Origin: a virus
IMG/VR virus record: IMGVR_UViG_3300047457_001128
Span: 1-29,785 of that record
Direction: 5' to 3' (one strand)
Length of the DNA: 29,785 nt
Shown here: positions 9,642 to 17,116 of the stretch, piece by piece
How the letters are laid out: each line of letters starts with the position of its first letter
Numbering within the stretch: position 1 is the stretch's first letter
Position numbers and translations under genes: made by a program
Notes under the pieces: generated by a model
Seen by the model: only the letters and a program-made list of their open reading frames with translations
Database searches by the model: none
Told to the model about the DNA's origin: nothing

Positions 9642-12335
9642 CTACTTCTTGGGGCTGGTTGTCAGCATTTTATCCACATACTCTTTCTTCAGAACCTCAT
9701 GGGCCCTTTCAGTGAGGAGCTTAAATGCTGTGTTTAAAGTTTCGATATTTGTGCTTAGTATGGTTAAGCCCTGAGCAATTTGTTGGGCCGTTTTTTGGTC
9801 TCCAAGTTGAGCCTCCCTCGCTCCGGGCTGCCCAGAGGGTAGCTCTGGGGCACCTTGGGGCTGTGGTCCGTAGGCTGTTGATGCTGCTGTAGCTGGGTTT
9901 GCCAATCTCTTGGCCACTTCTGGGGCAAGCCTTGCTTCTTTATCTGTTGTGTGGCTGTAAATGTCAGAGATTGTGGCCAAATCGCCCACAGCACCCCTAT
10001 AGCCCATATCACCGCGAGCCCCAGCGGTTCTCATTTTGGCAACGATGTCGTCGGCCTCCTCCTTGTTTTTTGGAGTGTAGCCAGTCATCTTGGTGAAGTC
10101 TTCGATGTCCATAGTGTCAAAACTATGACTGAACCTGAGGGAGTCGGTAAAGGAGAGGTTTTTTAGTTTATACTTGTTTTGAAGCTCCGAGTAAACGCCA
10201 CGAGCCCCCATCAGCCCCTTCACAAGGCCTATGCCGCCAGCCTGCTTGCCAGCACTATTGATTTTTGATTGCTCTCTCTGGACAAAATCCATCTGGTGGC
10301 CTTCAATTGCTCCACCAAATAAACCCTGAGCAGCCCCCATGGCCATGCTATAGTTATCACGCGCACCCTGAGCAGCGCCAAGGCCTTGGCTTGCTTGAGC
10401 AGCAACAATCTTAAGGCTATCCCCAACTTTTTCCTTGGCAAGTCCAGCTGCGACGGCTTCGGAAAACATTTCCTTAGTTTGCCTCATGGAGTCGTCGCGA
10501 CCAATGCCGCCCTGAAATAATCCAGCAGCAAGCTGCGGAGCATTCGCAAACCCCATTCCCTGAGCCTCAAAAAGAGCCCCTAAACCACCCTTAGCGCTCA
10601 GAAGTCTTGGGTCTTTATTTCCGAAGACTCCGCCCATTGTGGATGTCAATTGACCCATGGTCTGATCATAAAGGTCGCCAGCAAAGGCGTTCGAGGCGTA
10701 GTCTCTTAGAGTTCCTGTCCCACCAGCGCCATCGTTCGCCCTTGGGTCAAACATCTGGTATTTTCTGGCTCTGGCAATTTTGGGGTACATAGAGGCAGCC
10801 TCTGATTCCGTGGCTGCAATTCTGCCAGAGGCAGAGCGGGACAATGAAGCTGCCCATTTTTGATTGGGGCTATTTTTCAGCTGTTCGACATAAGCGGCAT
10901 CTTCCATGCTAGAAAGATTCAAGCTAGATGCTCTTTTCATCATCAAGGACACATCTTCGCCGCCAGTGAGCATCCCGCTTAGCTCCGGGGCACCCATATT
11001 GCGGGCAGATCTAAATGAGCCCATGGCCGTTCCAAGTCCAGCCCTATATGGATCGAAAAACTCTTTGTTGGTGCCCATTTGCTTGTTAATCTGGTCTTCC
11101 ATGGAGGAGTTCATTCTAGAATTGAAGCCAGTAACAAAATTGGTAGCCCCCATGGCAGCCCCGCCTATTGCACCATAAGCAGCGCCAGCACCGGGGGCAA
11201 CCGTATTGCCAATCATTGCTCCGCCAATGGCGTCCCTCAAAATGCCACCAACACCAGTCATGGTGGACTCAAACACAGATTGGCGAGACATTGCCTCTCT
11301 TCCGCCCAGTGTCTGCATAGCAAGAAGCCTGTCGTATTCGCCCGCAGCAAATGACCTGCCTTCTTTGTTGTCTACTTCAGAACCAGCGTAGGCTGACTCT
11401 CTAAGAGCCCCCGGAAGATGGCCAGCAAAAGCCATGGCGGAGCCGACTGCGGTTCCAATTCTGGAAGCCCTGCCAAACATTTGAGCACGCCTAGCATCTG
11501 CCGCCGCCTTCTCTGCGCCAAGCACGCTGTCAACCTCAGCAACTCTTTTGAGTTCGGCATTGGCTTTGTCTTCAAGTATGCTTTTTTCGGACTGTTTTTT
11601 AGCAAGCTCTGCTTGGACTTCGGTGAGGTCTTTATTCTGCTCCCTCAACCTTACCATCTCATCCTTCAGGCTCTGAATGCTCTTGTCGAGTGTCCTCAGT
11701 TCGCTCAGGTCTGCGGAGGTGGAATCTTTCAGCAATTCTTGGTGATAACCAAGAGCATCCCTGAAATTTCTGCTTTCACCGCCGACCTCAAAGCTGCCTC
11801 CCAAGATATTGTAGCTTGGGTCAAGCCTGTTTTGCTTCTTCCTGACCTGAAGCTCGTTGTAAATGCGGTCTTCCTGAATTGCCTTTGTTAATTGAAACCT
11901 TTCGTCCGCACTATTCATTGCAGCATCATGGCTGCCAATAGCAAACTTAGCGGAAACATAGTCGGACATACCAGCACTTCTAGGAAGATAGCCGTATGAG
12001 GAGGAGGTTCCATAGAATGGGAGTGCGTTGCCAGAGCCAGCCCCTGCGCTCACCACTTGGGCCTGCGTTGTTCCGGGCAACATTGGCTGTGTGTTGGTGT
12101 TTTGGCTTGTGGGACGTTGGTCGAGAAGCTGGGCCATCTGGCTCTGCCCGCCATTTTTAAGGCGCTCAACAATGCCCTCCATGATCTTGTCGGCAATCTT
12201 TGCGCCAAGGCCAGAGAAGGCCCCCTCAAGGGCTGTGGACATTTTATTGGCAACAGCTTGAGATGCAGCCTGCAGCTCATCGCTTGCCTCTAGTCTCGCC
12301 TTTAAAATGAGTTCAATTTCTTTTGAAGTTTTCAT
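9642..12335 (-). CDS. Tail tape measure protein
   Basis: 897 residues. The N-terminus (ELILKARLEASDELQAASQ) resembles tape-measure starts. A charged region at about 190-270 (SLKDEMVRLREQNKDLTEVQ) looks like coiled coil. A Gly/Ala-rich hydrophobic stretch at about 360-410 (GGILRDAIGGAMIGNTVAPG) could insert in the host membrane at ejection. The rest is Ala/Gly/Met-rich with little predicted fold, and the C-terminus is polar. As the longest gene of the tube-to-hub interval it is in the tape-measure position. If nearly all residues span the tube at about 0.15 nm each, the tail would be roughly 130 nm, which is an inference. The start codon is only nine bases after the CCA end of the tRNA gene, and no Shine-Dalgarno is visible there. 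No transglycosylase or peptidase motif was recognised. Confidence 0.85.
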   Translation of the reverse strand: MKTSKEIELILKARLEASDELQAASQAVANKMSTALEGAFSGLGAKIADKIMEGIVERLKNGGQSQMAQLLDQRPTSQNTNTQPMLPGTTQAQVVSAGAGSGNALPFYGTSSSYGYLPRSAGMSDYVSAKFAIGSHDAAMNSADERFQLTKAIQEDRIYNELQVRKKQNRLDPSYNILGGSFEVGGESRNFRDALGYHQELLKDSTSADLSELRTLDKSIQSLKDEMVRLREQNKDLTEVQAELAKKQSEKSILEDKANAELKRVAEVDSVLGAEKAAADARRAQMFGRASRIGTAVGSAMAFAGHLPGALRESAYAGSEVDNKEGRSFAAGEYDRLLAMQTLGGREAMSRQSVFESTMTGVGGILRDAIGGAMIGNTVAPGAGAAYGAIGGAAMGATNFVTGFNSRMNSSMEDQINKQMGTNKEFFDPYRAGLGTAMGSFRSARNMGAPELSGMLTGGEDVSLMMKRASSLNLSSMEDAAYVEQLKNSPNQKWAASLSRSASGRIAATESEAASMYPKIARARKYQMFDPRANDGAGGTGTLRDYASNAFAGDLYDQTMGQLTSTMGGVFGNKDPRLLSAKGGLGALFEAQGMGFANAPQLAAGLFQGGIGRDDSMRQTKEMFSEAVAAGLAKEKVGDSLKIVAAQASQGLGAAQGARDNYSMAMGAAQGLFGGAIEGHQMDFVQREQSKINSAGKQAGGIGLVKGLMGARGVYSELQNKYKLKNLSFTDSLRFSHSFDTMDIEDFTKMTGYTPKNKEEADDIVAKMRTAGARGDMGYRGAVGDLATISDIYSHTTDKEARLAPEVAKRLANPATAASTAYGPQPQGAPELPSGQPGAREAQLGDQKTAQQIAQGLTILSTNIETLNTAFKLLTERAHEVLKKEYVDKMLTTSPKK

Positions 12336-12344
12336 GGATTAAGT

Positions 12345-12419
12345 TGGTGGAGACAGGGGGAATCGAACCCCCACTCGTTGAATGCAAATCAACAGTGCTA
12401 CCTTTATCACCATGTCCCC
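12345..12419 (-). tRNA. tRNA-Ala, anticodon UGC, with encoded CCA
   Basis: A 75-base cloverleaf. The acceptor GGGGACA pairs with TGTCTCC including a G3-U70 wobble, the main identity element for alanyl-tRNA synthetase. The D arm is GTG/CAC with a GG-containing loop. The anticodon stem GTTGA/TCAAC holds loop TTTGCAT, so the anticodon is TGC with A at position 37. The variable loop has 4 bases. The T arm is GGGGG-TTCGATT-CCCCC. The discriminator is A and CCA is encoded. It lies inside the late tail operon, 50 bases after the preceding gene and 9 bases before the tape-measure ATG. A Cys (GCA) reading would need a shifted loop that breaks the stem. Confidence 0.92.
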
Positions 12420-12437
12420 ACAGTAGATAAAGCCCTA

Positions 12438-12443
12438 ATTATA
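12438..12443 (-). promoter_or_regulatory. Possible -10 element before the tRNA
   Basis: A perfect TATAAT lies 18 bases upstream of the tRNA 5' end. No convincing -35 hexamer sits 16-18 bases further upstream (GCCTAA is nearest). It could be a weak or activator-dependent promoter, or a phage-specific late promoter of the TATAATTA kind. A similar TATAATTA is in the gap at about 4570. Chance is possible in this A/T-rich gap. Confidence 0.3.
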
Positions 12444-12469
12444 TTGTATCTTAGAATGGTTAGGCGGGT

Positions 12470-12877
12470 TTATTCGTCAAAATTAGTGGAAAACTCTGGC
12501 AGCTCCATGGGCGAAGCAGCTTCTTGAGCATCCTTGCTCTTTTCTTCAATCTTTTCAAGCACTTTGGACACCTGAGCCTGTGCAGTTTGTATCTGCTCAA
12601 ACTGCTTCCTCACCCAGTCCTCTTCGCTTTCCTTGGCCTGAACCTGCTCCCTAGCCTTCACCGGGTCATTCTCTGGGTCTGAGTAGAAGTGCCTCAAAAA
12701 CTCGTAGCAAAGCTCGTCTATTGTATAAGACAATAAAACCGGGTCCTTCAATGGTCTGTTATAGGTCTTACACCACCAGAATTCAAGGTAACGCTTGAGG
12801 GCGTCAAGGCTAGAGCTTGGGTTTTCTATGGTGTGGGCCTCGGCAAGACGCCTGACCTCTTCCCAGTGGATTTTCAT
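12470..12877 (-). CDS. Small protein in tail assembly chaperone position
   Basis: 135 residues. The N-terminal two thirds are compact (YLEFWWCKTYNRPLKDP, then SYTIDELCYEFLRHFYSDPEN); the C-terminal third is a charged probable coiled coil (WVRKQFEQIQTAQAQVSKV) with an acidic tail. It is encoded just before the tRNA and the tape measure, where phages of long-tailed type carry their tail assembly chaperones, which coat the tape measure until the tube is built. No slippery heptamer or overlapping extension frame is visible at its end, so the classic frameshifted G/GT pair is not seen. The start is preceded by a weak GGGA site that is part of a threefold repeat. The assignment rests on position, size and composition. 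Confidence 0.5.
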   Translation of the reverse strand: MKIHWEEVRRLAEAHTIENPSSSLDALKRYLEFWWCKTYNRPLKDPVLLSYTIDELCYEFLRHFYSDPENDPVKAREQVQAKESEEDWVRKQFEQIQTAQAQVSKVLEKIEEKSKDAQEAASPMELPEFSTNFDE

Positions 12878-12881
12878 CTAT

Positions 12882-12921
12882 TGTCCCAATACTGTCCCAA
12901 TTCGACCCTATTTGTCCCAAT
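12882..12921 (-). repeat. Three direct copies of ATTGGGACA
   Basis: On the minus strand ATTGGGACA occurs at 12913-12921, 12893-12901 and 12882-12890, with centre spacings of 20 and 11 bases. They fill the gap between the AAA+ gene stop and the next ATG, and the last copy is 4 bases before that ATG. Each copy carries a weak GGGA Shine-Dalgarno-like core, so it may act in translation or bind a regulator. Confidence 0.7.
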
Positions 12922-14054
12922 TATCCCCACAAGCTGTCATCGTCATCGCCACTGCTGATGCCGATCTTGATCTTCTTCTCTTCAGCAAAGTCGCTCTTAA
13001 CAAGCTCCTTGTGCTTTTTCATGGCCTTGATGCCCTCTTCCAAGGATAGTCCCTTCAGCCTCGCAAACAGGCAGCTTTCTTTAATAGCGGCAATGGAGAA
13101 CTCTTTGGTGAGGTCCAAGTCCTTATCTGAAACTGTGTCGGTGCTCAGATAGTGCTTGAGAAGTTTGAGTCTAGATTCCTTGGAGGGGATGCCGACCTTG
13201 TAGAGCTTGTCAAAGCGGCTGGGTCTGTCCACCAGATTGCCGGGCAGGCGCTCTGGGTAGTTGGTGGTGCCAATCACCAAAGACTTGTCAATCGAGCGTT
13301 CGCCGTCCAAGAAATCAAGCACACGCTCAATCTTACAGTTTTCAATGACAGCAGCCAGTTCTTCAAAAACAAACACCTTCAAGCGATCTGCCTCAATCTC
13401 CTTGATTTTGTTCATCATGTCATTGGACATCATCTGGTCCATGAAGATGACAATTGCGTCTTTGGGAAGGATGCTCTTTAAGATGTGACGCAAAAGTGAC
13501 GTTTTGCCAGTGCCGGGAGGGCCATAAAGAAGCATACCACGGCGGTAGAGTATCCCAAGGTCACGATAAATCTTCTCTCCAGCCAAGAAGGATTGGATAT
13601 CCGAAACCACGGCAGAGGAGAGGTCGTTGATTTCAAGCAAGGTGTCGTCCCGCAGGGTTGTTGGGACAAGCCGTTCTGGCGTTTGGCTATACACCTCAGC
13701 ATCCTTGTGATAGTAGAAGCCGCCCGGCAAGGTAACTGCCTCTTGGGAAGAGTCTTTTACGTCCCAGCGAACCATGAGAAGGTTCCCAAATGCCATATCG
13801 TAATCCGGGTCCTCCTCAAGTTTCTTCAACACATCATTCGGTGTAGGCTTATCCTTACCACTTCCAGCCAGCTCATAAATGGGCTTGCTTCTTCCGATGC
13901 AGTCGTAATACCCACCGCTTTTGGTTTCCGTGTAATACCAGCCCTTTTTAGGTCCATTTTCCTTTTCTTTTTGCAGTCTTTTCTTGGTTTTATTCATACT
14001 TGCTCTAATCCTCTTTGCAGCTTTTCTGACCCTAGCACTGGAAAATGGACGCAT
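12921..14054 (-). CDS. BCS1-like AAA+ ATPase in the tail assembly cassette
   Basis: 377 residues. The AAA+ core shows Walker A GPPGTGKT (178-185), Walker B VFVFEE (227-232, with Glu in place of the usual Asp), sensor-1 Asn265 in GTTNYPE, and arginine-finger candidates R277/R280 in DRPSRFD. The pattern 'RRGMLLYGPPGTGKTSL ... NRPSRFD' fits the BCS1/FtsH-like classic AAA group. N-terminal residues 1-37 are strongly basic; 38-135 form an unrecognised domain with many aromatic residues (GWYYTETKSGGYYDCIG). The C-terminus ends in DDDDSLWG, a possible partner-binding tail. No helicase, protease or nuclease domain is fused. It sits 3 nt after one chaperone-position gene and just before another, so a role in assembling or remodelling tail proteins is inferred, not shown. 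Confidence 0.8.
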   Translation of the reverse strand: MRPFSSARVRKAAKRIRASMNKTKKRLQKEKENGPKKGWYYTETKSGGYYDCIGRSKPIYELAGSGKDKPTPNDVLKKLEEDPDYDMAFGNLLMVRWDVKDSSQEAVTLPGGFYYHKDAEVYSQTPERLVPTTLRDDTLLEINDLSSAVVSDIQSFLAGEKIYRDLGILYRRGMLLYGPPGTGKTSLLRHILKSILPKDAIVIFMDQMMSNDMMNKIKEIEADRLKVFVFEELAAVIENCKIERVLDFLDGERSIDKSLVIGTTNYPERLPGNLVDRPSRFDKLYKVGIPSKESRLKLLKHYLSTDTVSDKDLDLTKEFSIAAIKESCLFARLKGLSLEEGIKAMKKHKELVKSDFAEEKKIKIGISSGDDDDSLWG

Positions 14055-14057
14055 GGA

Positions 14058-14471
14058 TTACCCCTCAGCTGATTTCTTAGCCTTCTTTGGGTTCTGGTTG
14101 GCAAACTCTTCAGCCTCTTCGGCGGCCTTGCTGATGCGCTCGTCGTATACTTTTTCGGCATCCAAGGCCTTGTTGTAAACTTCATACAAGACATTGCGGT
14201 CCAGAAGCTCGCGGCCAGAGTCCGAGTCCTTCCACCAAGAAGGGGCCTTGGTGATAGCCACCTCAAGATAGGCAATAGCGCGATTCATCAGCCCTACGCC
14301 CGTTGTGGAGACAGACTGAGAACCGTTGTTATAGGCATCGGTCCTGAGCCCCACTTCGATCAATTCTTTGTTGGAAAGCAGGCATTTGACGGTGAATGAA
14401 CCTTCAAACTTCTGCTTTGTTTTCTCTCCCTGAGCACTCAGGGAAAAGCTATACTCATTGCTGGGCAACAT
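14058..14471 (-). CDS. Small tail assembly protein, probable chaperone
   Basis: 137 residues. It begins with a beta-rich half (EYSFSLSAQGEKTKQKFEGSF, then LIEVGLRTDAYNNG), continues with 'GLMNRAIAYLEVAITKAPSWW', and ends in a Lys/Ala-rich helix (AEEAEEFANQNPKKAKKS). The ITKAPSWW segment followed by 'GRELLDRNVLYEVYN' looks like a conserved core of small phage tail proteins found between tube and tape measure, but I cannot name the family. The first codons overlap the end of the peptidase-like gene by 17 bases, and the AAA+ gene follows 3 nt after the stop. Tight packing suggests joint expression with both. A tail assembly chaperone role is inferred from position. Confidence 0.5.
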   Translation of the reverse strand: MLPSNEYSFSLSAQGEKTKQKFEGSFTVKCLLSNKELIEVGLRTDAYNNGSQSVSTTGVGLMNRAIAYLEVAITKAPSWWKDSDSGRELLDRNVLYEVYNKALDAEKVYDERISKAAEEAEEFANQNPKKAKKSAEG

Positions 14472-14985
14472 TCTTCTTTCTCCTTGTTTTGTTGTACCGT
14501 TTCACAAACCACGCTTGTGGATAATGGCCATCACGGCATAGCCAAGCTTTCATATGAAGTTCACCCACAAAATGGCGGGCGGGCGTATCCCAAAAGGCAT
14601 TCACAACCTCAAACACCGGGGTGCCTGTATTGGATTCTATCTTAGTGACGAGAGTGTAATGGAGGTTCCCATGGTCGCTTTTATGAAGCAAGACCACACT
14701 TCCACCCTTCTCTAGGTGATTGACAATCCCCCTGTAGGTAGGAATCATTCGGTGAACCACTTTCAGGGAGACCCTTTTGCCCACCTGATGGAGAACCCGA
14801 TCAAAGTCTTTTGCTTTAGTACCTGAGTATTCGTGCCCGTCTGGGTCCTTGGTGGCGCAGGCCTTTTCTAAGAATTCGTAATGGGTTTTGATGGTGGCGC
14901 GATGTCCCGACCATTTCAGTAGGTTGATAATGGCAATCGGGCCGCAGCCGTAGTTGTTGTTTTGTTTGGTATACCGAATTCTCAC
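14455..14985 (-). CDS. C39-like papain-fold cysteine peptidase candidate
   Basis: 176 residues. 'KQNNNYGCGPIAIINLLKWSG' carries the nucleophile-type Cys14 at the start of a helix, with Gln8 as possible oxyanion residue. 'GNLHYTLVTKIE' gives His109, and 'FEVVNAFWDT' gives Asn129 as third residue. Order and spacing fit the C39-like/papain-fold superfamily. The C-terminus is basic (NKTRRKKN). There is no signal peptide or wall-binding domain, so it could process virion proteins, act on peptidoglycan as part of the tail, or have lost activity. The start is GTG with no obvious Shine-Dalgarno. It lies between the tube-like genes and the tail chaperone candidates. The fold call is moderately sure, the substrate unknown. 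Confidence 0.6.
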   Translation of the reverse strand: MRIRYTKQNNNYGCGPIAIINLLKWSGHRATIKTHYEFLEKACATKDPDGHEYSGTKAKDFDRVLHQVGKRVSLKVVHRMIPTYRGIVNHLEKGGSVVLLHKSDHGNLHYTLVTKIESNTGTPVFEVVNAFWDTPARHFVGELHMKAWLCRDGHYPQAWFVKRYNKTRRKKNVAQQ

Positions 14986-15010
14986 ATTCGGTTATACGGA
15001 TTTAGGATGT

Positions 15011-15442
15011 TCAGCTTGGACCGATGAAACCGATGGAAACTATTGACCAATTTTCAATGAGAAACTCGCCGTGGGCCATGGAGCTTGAGCGGCGAACAAT
15101 CCAAGCTCTGGGTAAGTAGATGATGGTTTTGTTGTTGTTGTCTTTGATTTCTAAGGAAATGTACTTGGCTTGGGTGAAGCCTTCTTGTTCGGACTGGCCG
15201 ATGGAATTGGTGCCCGGAGCATAGCCATCTAGAACTGGATCATTGTCCGGGGAACGATATACCCTGAGGTTCATCGAAACCCTGACTCGATCTGGGGCTA
15301 TTTCATATGGGAAAACGGAGTCAATGCACTCGATTTGAGTGGCGGAGGTGTCGATGCTCCAGTCAGCAACAAACGCCGCTGCGACCACCTCGCCATTAAT
15401 GAGGACCTGACACCGCGCTCCGCTATAGAGCTGAGGCATCAT
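15011..15442 (-). CDS. Third tail-tube-like protein (divergent paralog)
   Basis: 143 residues. The start MMPQLYSGARCQVLINGEVV matches the opening of the two genes upstream (PQLLSGARGKIEV and PQLLSGARAEIKI). It then has 'AAAFVADWSIDTSATQIECI' where they have 'AFATDISVSVNH'. The rest is beta-rich and lacks their 'YDAAS' ending. It probably shares the tube fold (one hexameric ring of the gp19/Hcp type) but has diverged, perhaps as a tube initiator, terminator or special ring. It is 3 nt after the second tube-like gene. Confidence 0.65.
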   Translation of the reverse strand: MMPQLYSGARCQVLINGEVVAAAFVADWSIDTSATQIECIDSVFPYEIAPDRVRVSMNLRVYRSPDNDPVLDGYAPGTNSIGQSEQEGFTQAKYISLEIKDNNNKTIIYLPRAWIVRRSSSMAHGEFLIENWSIVSIGFIGPS

Positions 15443-15445
15443 AAA

Positions 15446-16006
15446 TTATTGGGTATCTACGCCCTTGCCGTAGCCAAGGCCATCGGCATCGGTAGAGTTG
15501 TTGCTTGCTGCGTCGTAAAGACCAACGAAGTTGTAGCGCTCTGAAGCGACATCGCCAGAAGAAACCGAGAAGGAGCGTCCGGTAAACCTTGCGCCTTGGA
15601 TGCTGGCAATGGTTTGATTGGTCTGCTTGTCGGTAATCGTGATGGTCATCGAGTCTCTTTCGAGAATCTTATTGATCTCGTTTTCGAGCTTATGCTGGAT
15701 GGCCGTGGTGTCAGCGAGGACCTTAACGGAAACGGTTTCGCCATTGGCGTTCTTGGTTTCTGCGGTGGTGGTGTTGATCGGAAAGATTCTTCCAATAGAG
15801 CAGGAAACATCATAGCCAACTGGGTCAAGGGCGACTGGGTTGGATGACCCGACCACATAGGTGGTGCGGATATCGTGATTGACGCTTACGCTGATGTCGG
15901 TAGCGAAGGCTAGAGTTTCTTTGCTTCCATCGGCCTTGGTGACTTCGATCTTGCCGCGAGCGCCGGATAAAAGCTGTGGGAGGTGGGTTGGGGTTACGTT
16001 AGCCAT
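15446..16006 (-). CDS. Tail tube-like protein, paralog 2
   Basis: 186 residues, clearly homologous to the gene at 16019-16495. Shared blocks are PQLLSGAR near the start, LAFATDISVSVNHDIRTTYV, SIGRIFPIN, and near the end 'RFTGRSFSVSSGDVASERYNF' with 'GLYDAASNNSTD'. It has an extra C-terminal tail, DADGLGYGKGVDTQ. The beta-rich composition and the place between sheath and tape measure fit a tail tube subunit. A Shine-Dalgarno AGGAG precedes the ATG (GGAGATTGAAATG). The DNA shows a run of near identity with its neighbour at the YDAAS block, consistent with tandem duplication. Which copy is the major tube subunit cannot be decided from sequence. Confidence 0.72.
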   Translation of the reverse strand: MANVTPTHLPQLLSGARGKIEVTKADGSKETLAFATDISVSVNHDIRTTYVVGSSNPVALDPVGYDVSCSIGRIFPINTTTAETKNANGETVSVKVLADTTAIQHKLENEINKILERDSMTITITDKQTNQTIASIQGARFTGRSFSVSSGDVASERYNFVGLYDAASNNSTDADGLGYGKGVDTQ

Positions 16007-16018
16007 TTCAATCTCCTA

Positions 16019-16495
16019 TTAGAAACCGAGCTTGTCGGTGGTGTTACCGCTTGCTGCGTCGTAAATGCCGATAAACTGCAGGCGTTCGGTGGCAAGCTGG
16101 GAGGCCGACAGGCTCAAGCTTCGGCCTGCAAAACGGCAATTCTTGATGGTGGCAACCGTTGCTCCGGTAATCTTGTCTTTCAAGTCGATCTGGATATCGT
16201 CGGCCTTGAGCATCTGATTGATGGCAGGCTCAATGCCCTTAGTGACCGTGGAAATGTCCACCTTGCCGTCATTCTGGTTTGCTGCAGAGGCCTTATTGAC
16301 CGGGAAAACTCGGCCAACGCTGATCTGCACCGGGCTCACCGACAGGGGCTCAACCGAGCGAGCATTGGGAGCGCCGAAGGTGTGGACAGGGCGGACATTG
16401 TGGGACAGGGAAATGGAGACATCGGTGGCAAAAGCGATGGTTTCGGTTCCGATTTTGATCTCGGCTCTTGCACCAGATAAGAGTTGTGGGAGCAT
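16019..16495 (-). CDS. Tail tube-like protein, paralog 1
   Basis: 158 residues: PQLLSGARAEIKIGTETIAF, ATDVSISLSHNV, SVGRVFPVN, then RFAGRSLSLSASQLATERLQF and GIYDAASGNTTD. It shares all these blocks with the next gene. The size and beta-strand pattern are those of contractile tail tube subunits (about 150-190 residues), which form stacked hexamers inside the sheath. The start codon lies 7 nt after GAGGT, which is part of a small inverted repeat TACCT-TG-AGGTA that could cover the ribosome site. It is the first gene of the late block after a 185-base gap. Confidence 0.72.
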   Translation of the reverse strand: MLPQLLSGARAEIKIGTETIAFATDVSISLSHNVRPVHTFGAPNARSVEPLSVSPVQISVGRVFPVNKASAANQNDGKVDISTVTKGIEPAINQMLKADDIQIDLKDKITGATVATIKNCRFAGRSLSLSASQLATERLQFIGIYDAASGNTTDKLGF

Positions 16496-16680
16496 TGATT
16501 TACCTCAAGGTAATAGATTTTGGCCCATCAATAGGCCTTGAAGCTATTATCTCAAAAAAAACCTAGATTTATCCCCCGCTGCAAAGAATGATGGGATGAG
16601 AAGCCCTCATTAGCATCTGATAAGATTACTTAATGATATCAAGCACTTGTTCCAATTGAGCATGCTATTGGGTTTTTAGG
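16496..16680. other. Noncoding gap upstream of the tail-tube genes
   Basis: No open frame with a convincing start was found on either strand. The minus strand holds A/T-rich runs (a T8 tract near 16553) and GATAAT/GATAAA boxes that could be part of a late promoter, but no -35 pair with good spacing. No strong terminator was seen. Confidence 0.5.
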
Positions 16681-16735
16681 TCAGAACTTGATGTCAAGAT
16701 CTGCAAATAGAGGATTGCCCCTAAGTGATTCAAGC

Positions 16736-17116
16736 TCACCTTTTTTCACGAGCTTCCTTCTCAGCCTTGGTCTCAGTAAGGATTAAGGCCGTCTTGACAT
16801 GGACTGGTTTATTAGACTTGATCTTGACCATAAGGTCCTTATGACTCATAACCTGCCCAAGCTTTTCATATTTATCGTAGGCTGGATTTTCCAAAATTGT
16901 GTACAAACAATCAACATCATTGGTGTTTTCAATTAAAAATGTGATCTGCTTTGGGCTCAACAGCGGGCACTCATAAACGAAATCTGTGGCACCAGATTGA
17001 ATAGCTTCATCCAAAATCCTTTCGGCAAGCTTTGGGTACATCAATGCCGTCACATAGCTTTCTACAGCTACGGATAGAAACTCTTTACTTCTTCTAGAAA
17101 CACTCTTTTTTTTCAT
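16736..17116 (-). CDS. Hypothetical protein with possible frameshifted extension
   Basis: 126 residues from the ATG at 17116 (start MKKKSVSRRSKEF), chosen because AGGAG lies 10 nt upstream. An ATG at 17143 would add nine residues but falls inside a palindrome and before that site. The protein is helical and mixed-charge (LSVAVESYVTALMYPKLAE, then LLSPKQITFLIEN), with a Lys/Glu tail ETKAEKEAREKR. I do not recognise the family. The stop follows an A6 run (GAA AAA AGG TGA). In the +1 frame the reading continues for 19 codons (GELESLRGNPLFADLDIKF) to a stop at 16681. One A fewer would join the two. It sits between the VWA unit and the tail-tube genes. Confidence 0.65.
   Translation of the reverse strand: MKKKSVSRRSKEFLSVAVESYVTALMYPKLAERILDEAIQSGATDFVYECPLLSPKQITFLIENTNDVDCLYTILENPAYDKYEKLGQVMSHKDLMVKIKSNKPVHVKTALILTETKAEKEAREKR

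Noticed and set aside
11418-11891. Plus-strand open frame of 157 codons
   Set aside because: Antisense to the tape-measure gene, without a start signal or recognisable protein features.
12345-12419. Reading the tRNA as Cys (GCA)
   Set aside because: That would shift the loop and break the GTTGA/TCAAC stem; TGC with A37 and G3-U70 fits Ala.
14058-14471. Programmed frameshift of the tail chaperone type
   Set aside because: No slippery heptamer or overlapping extension frame was found at the end of this gene or of 12470-12877.
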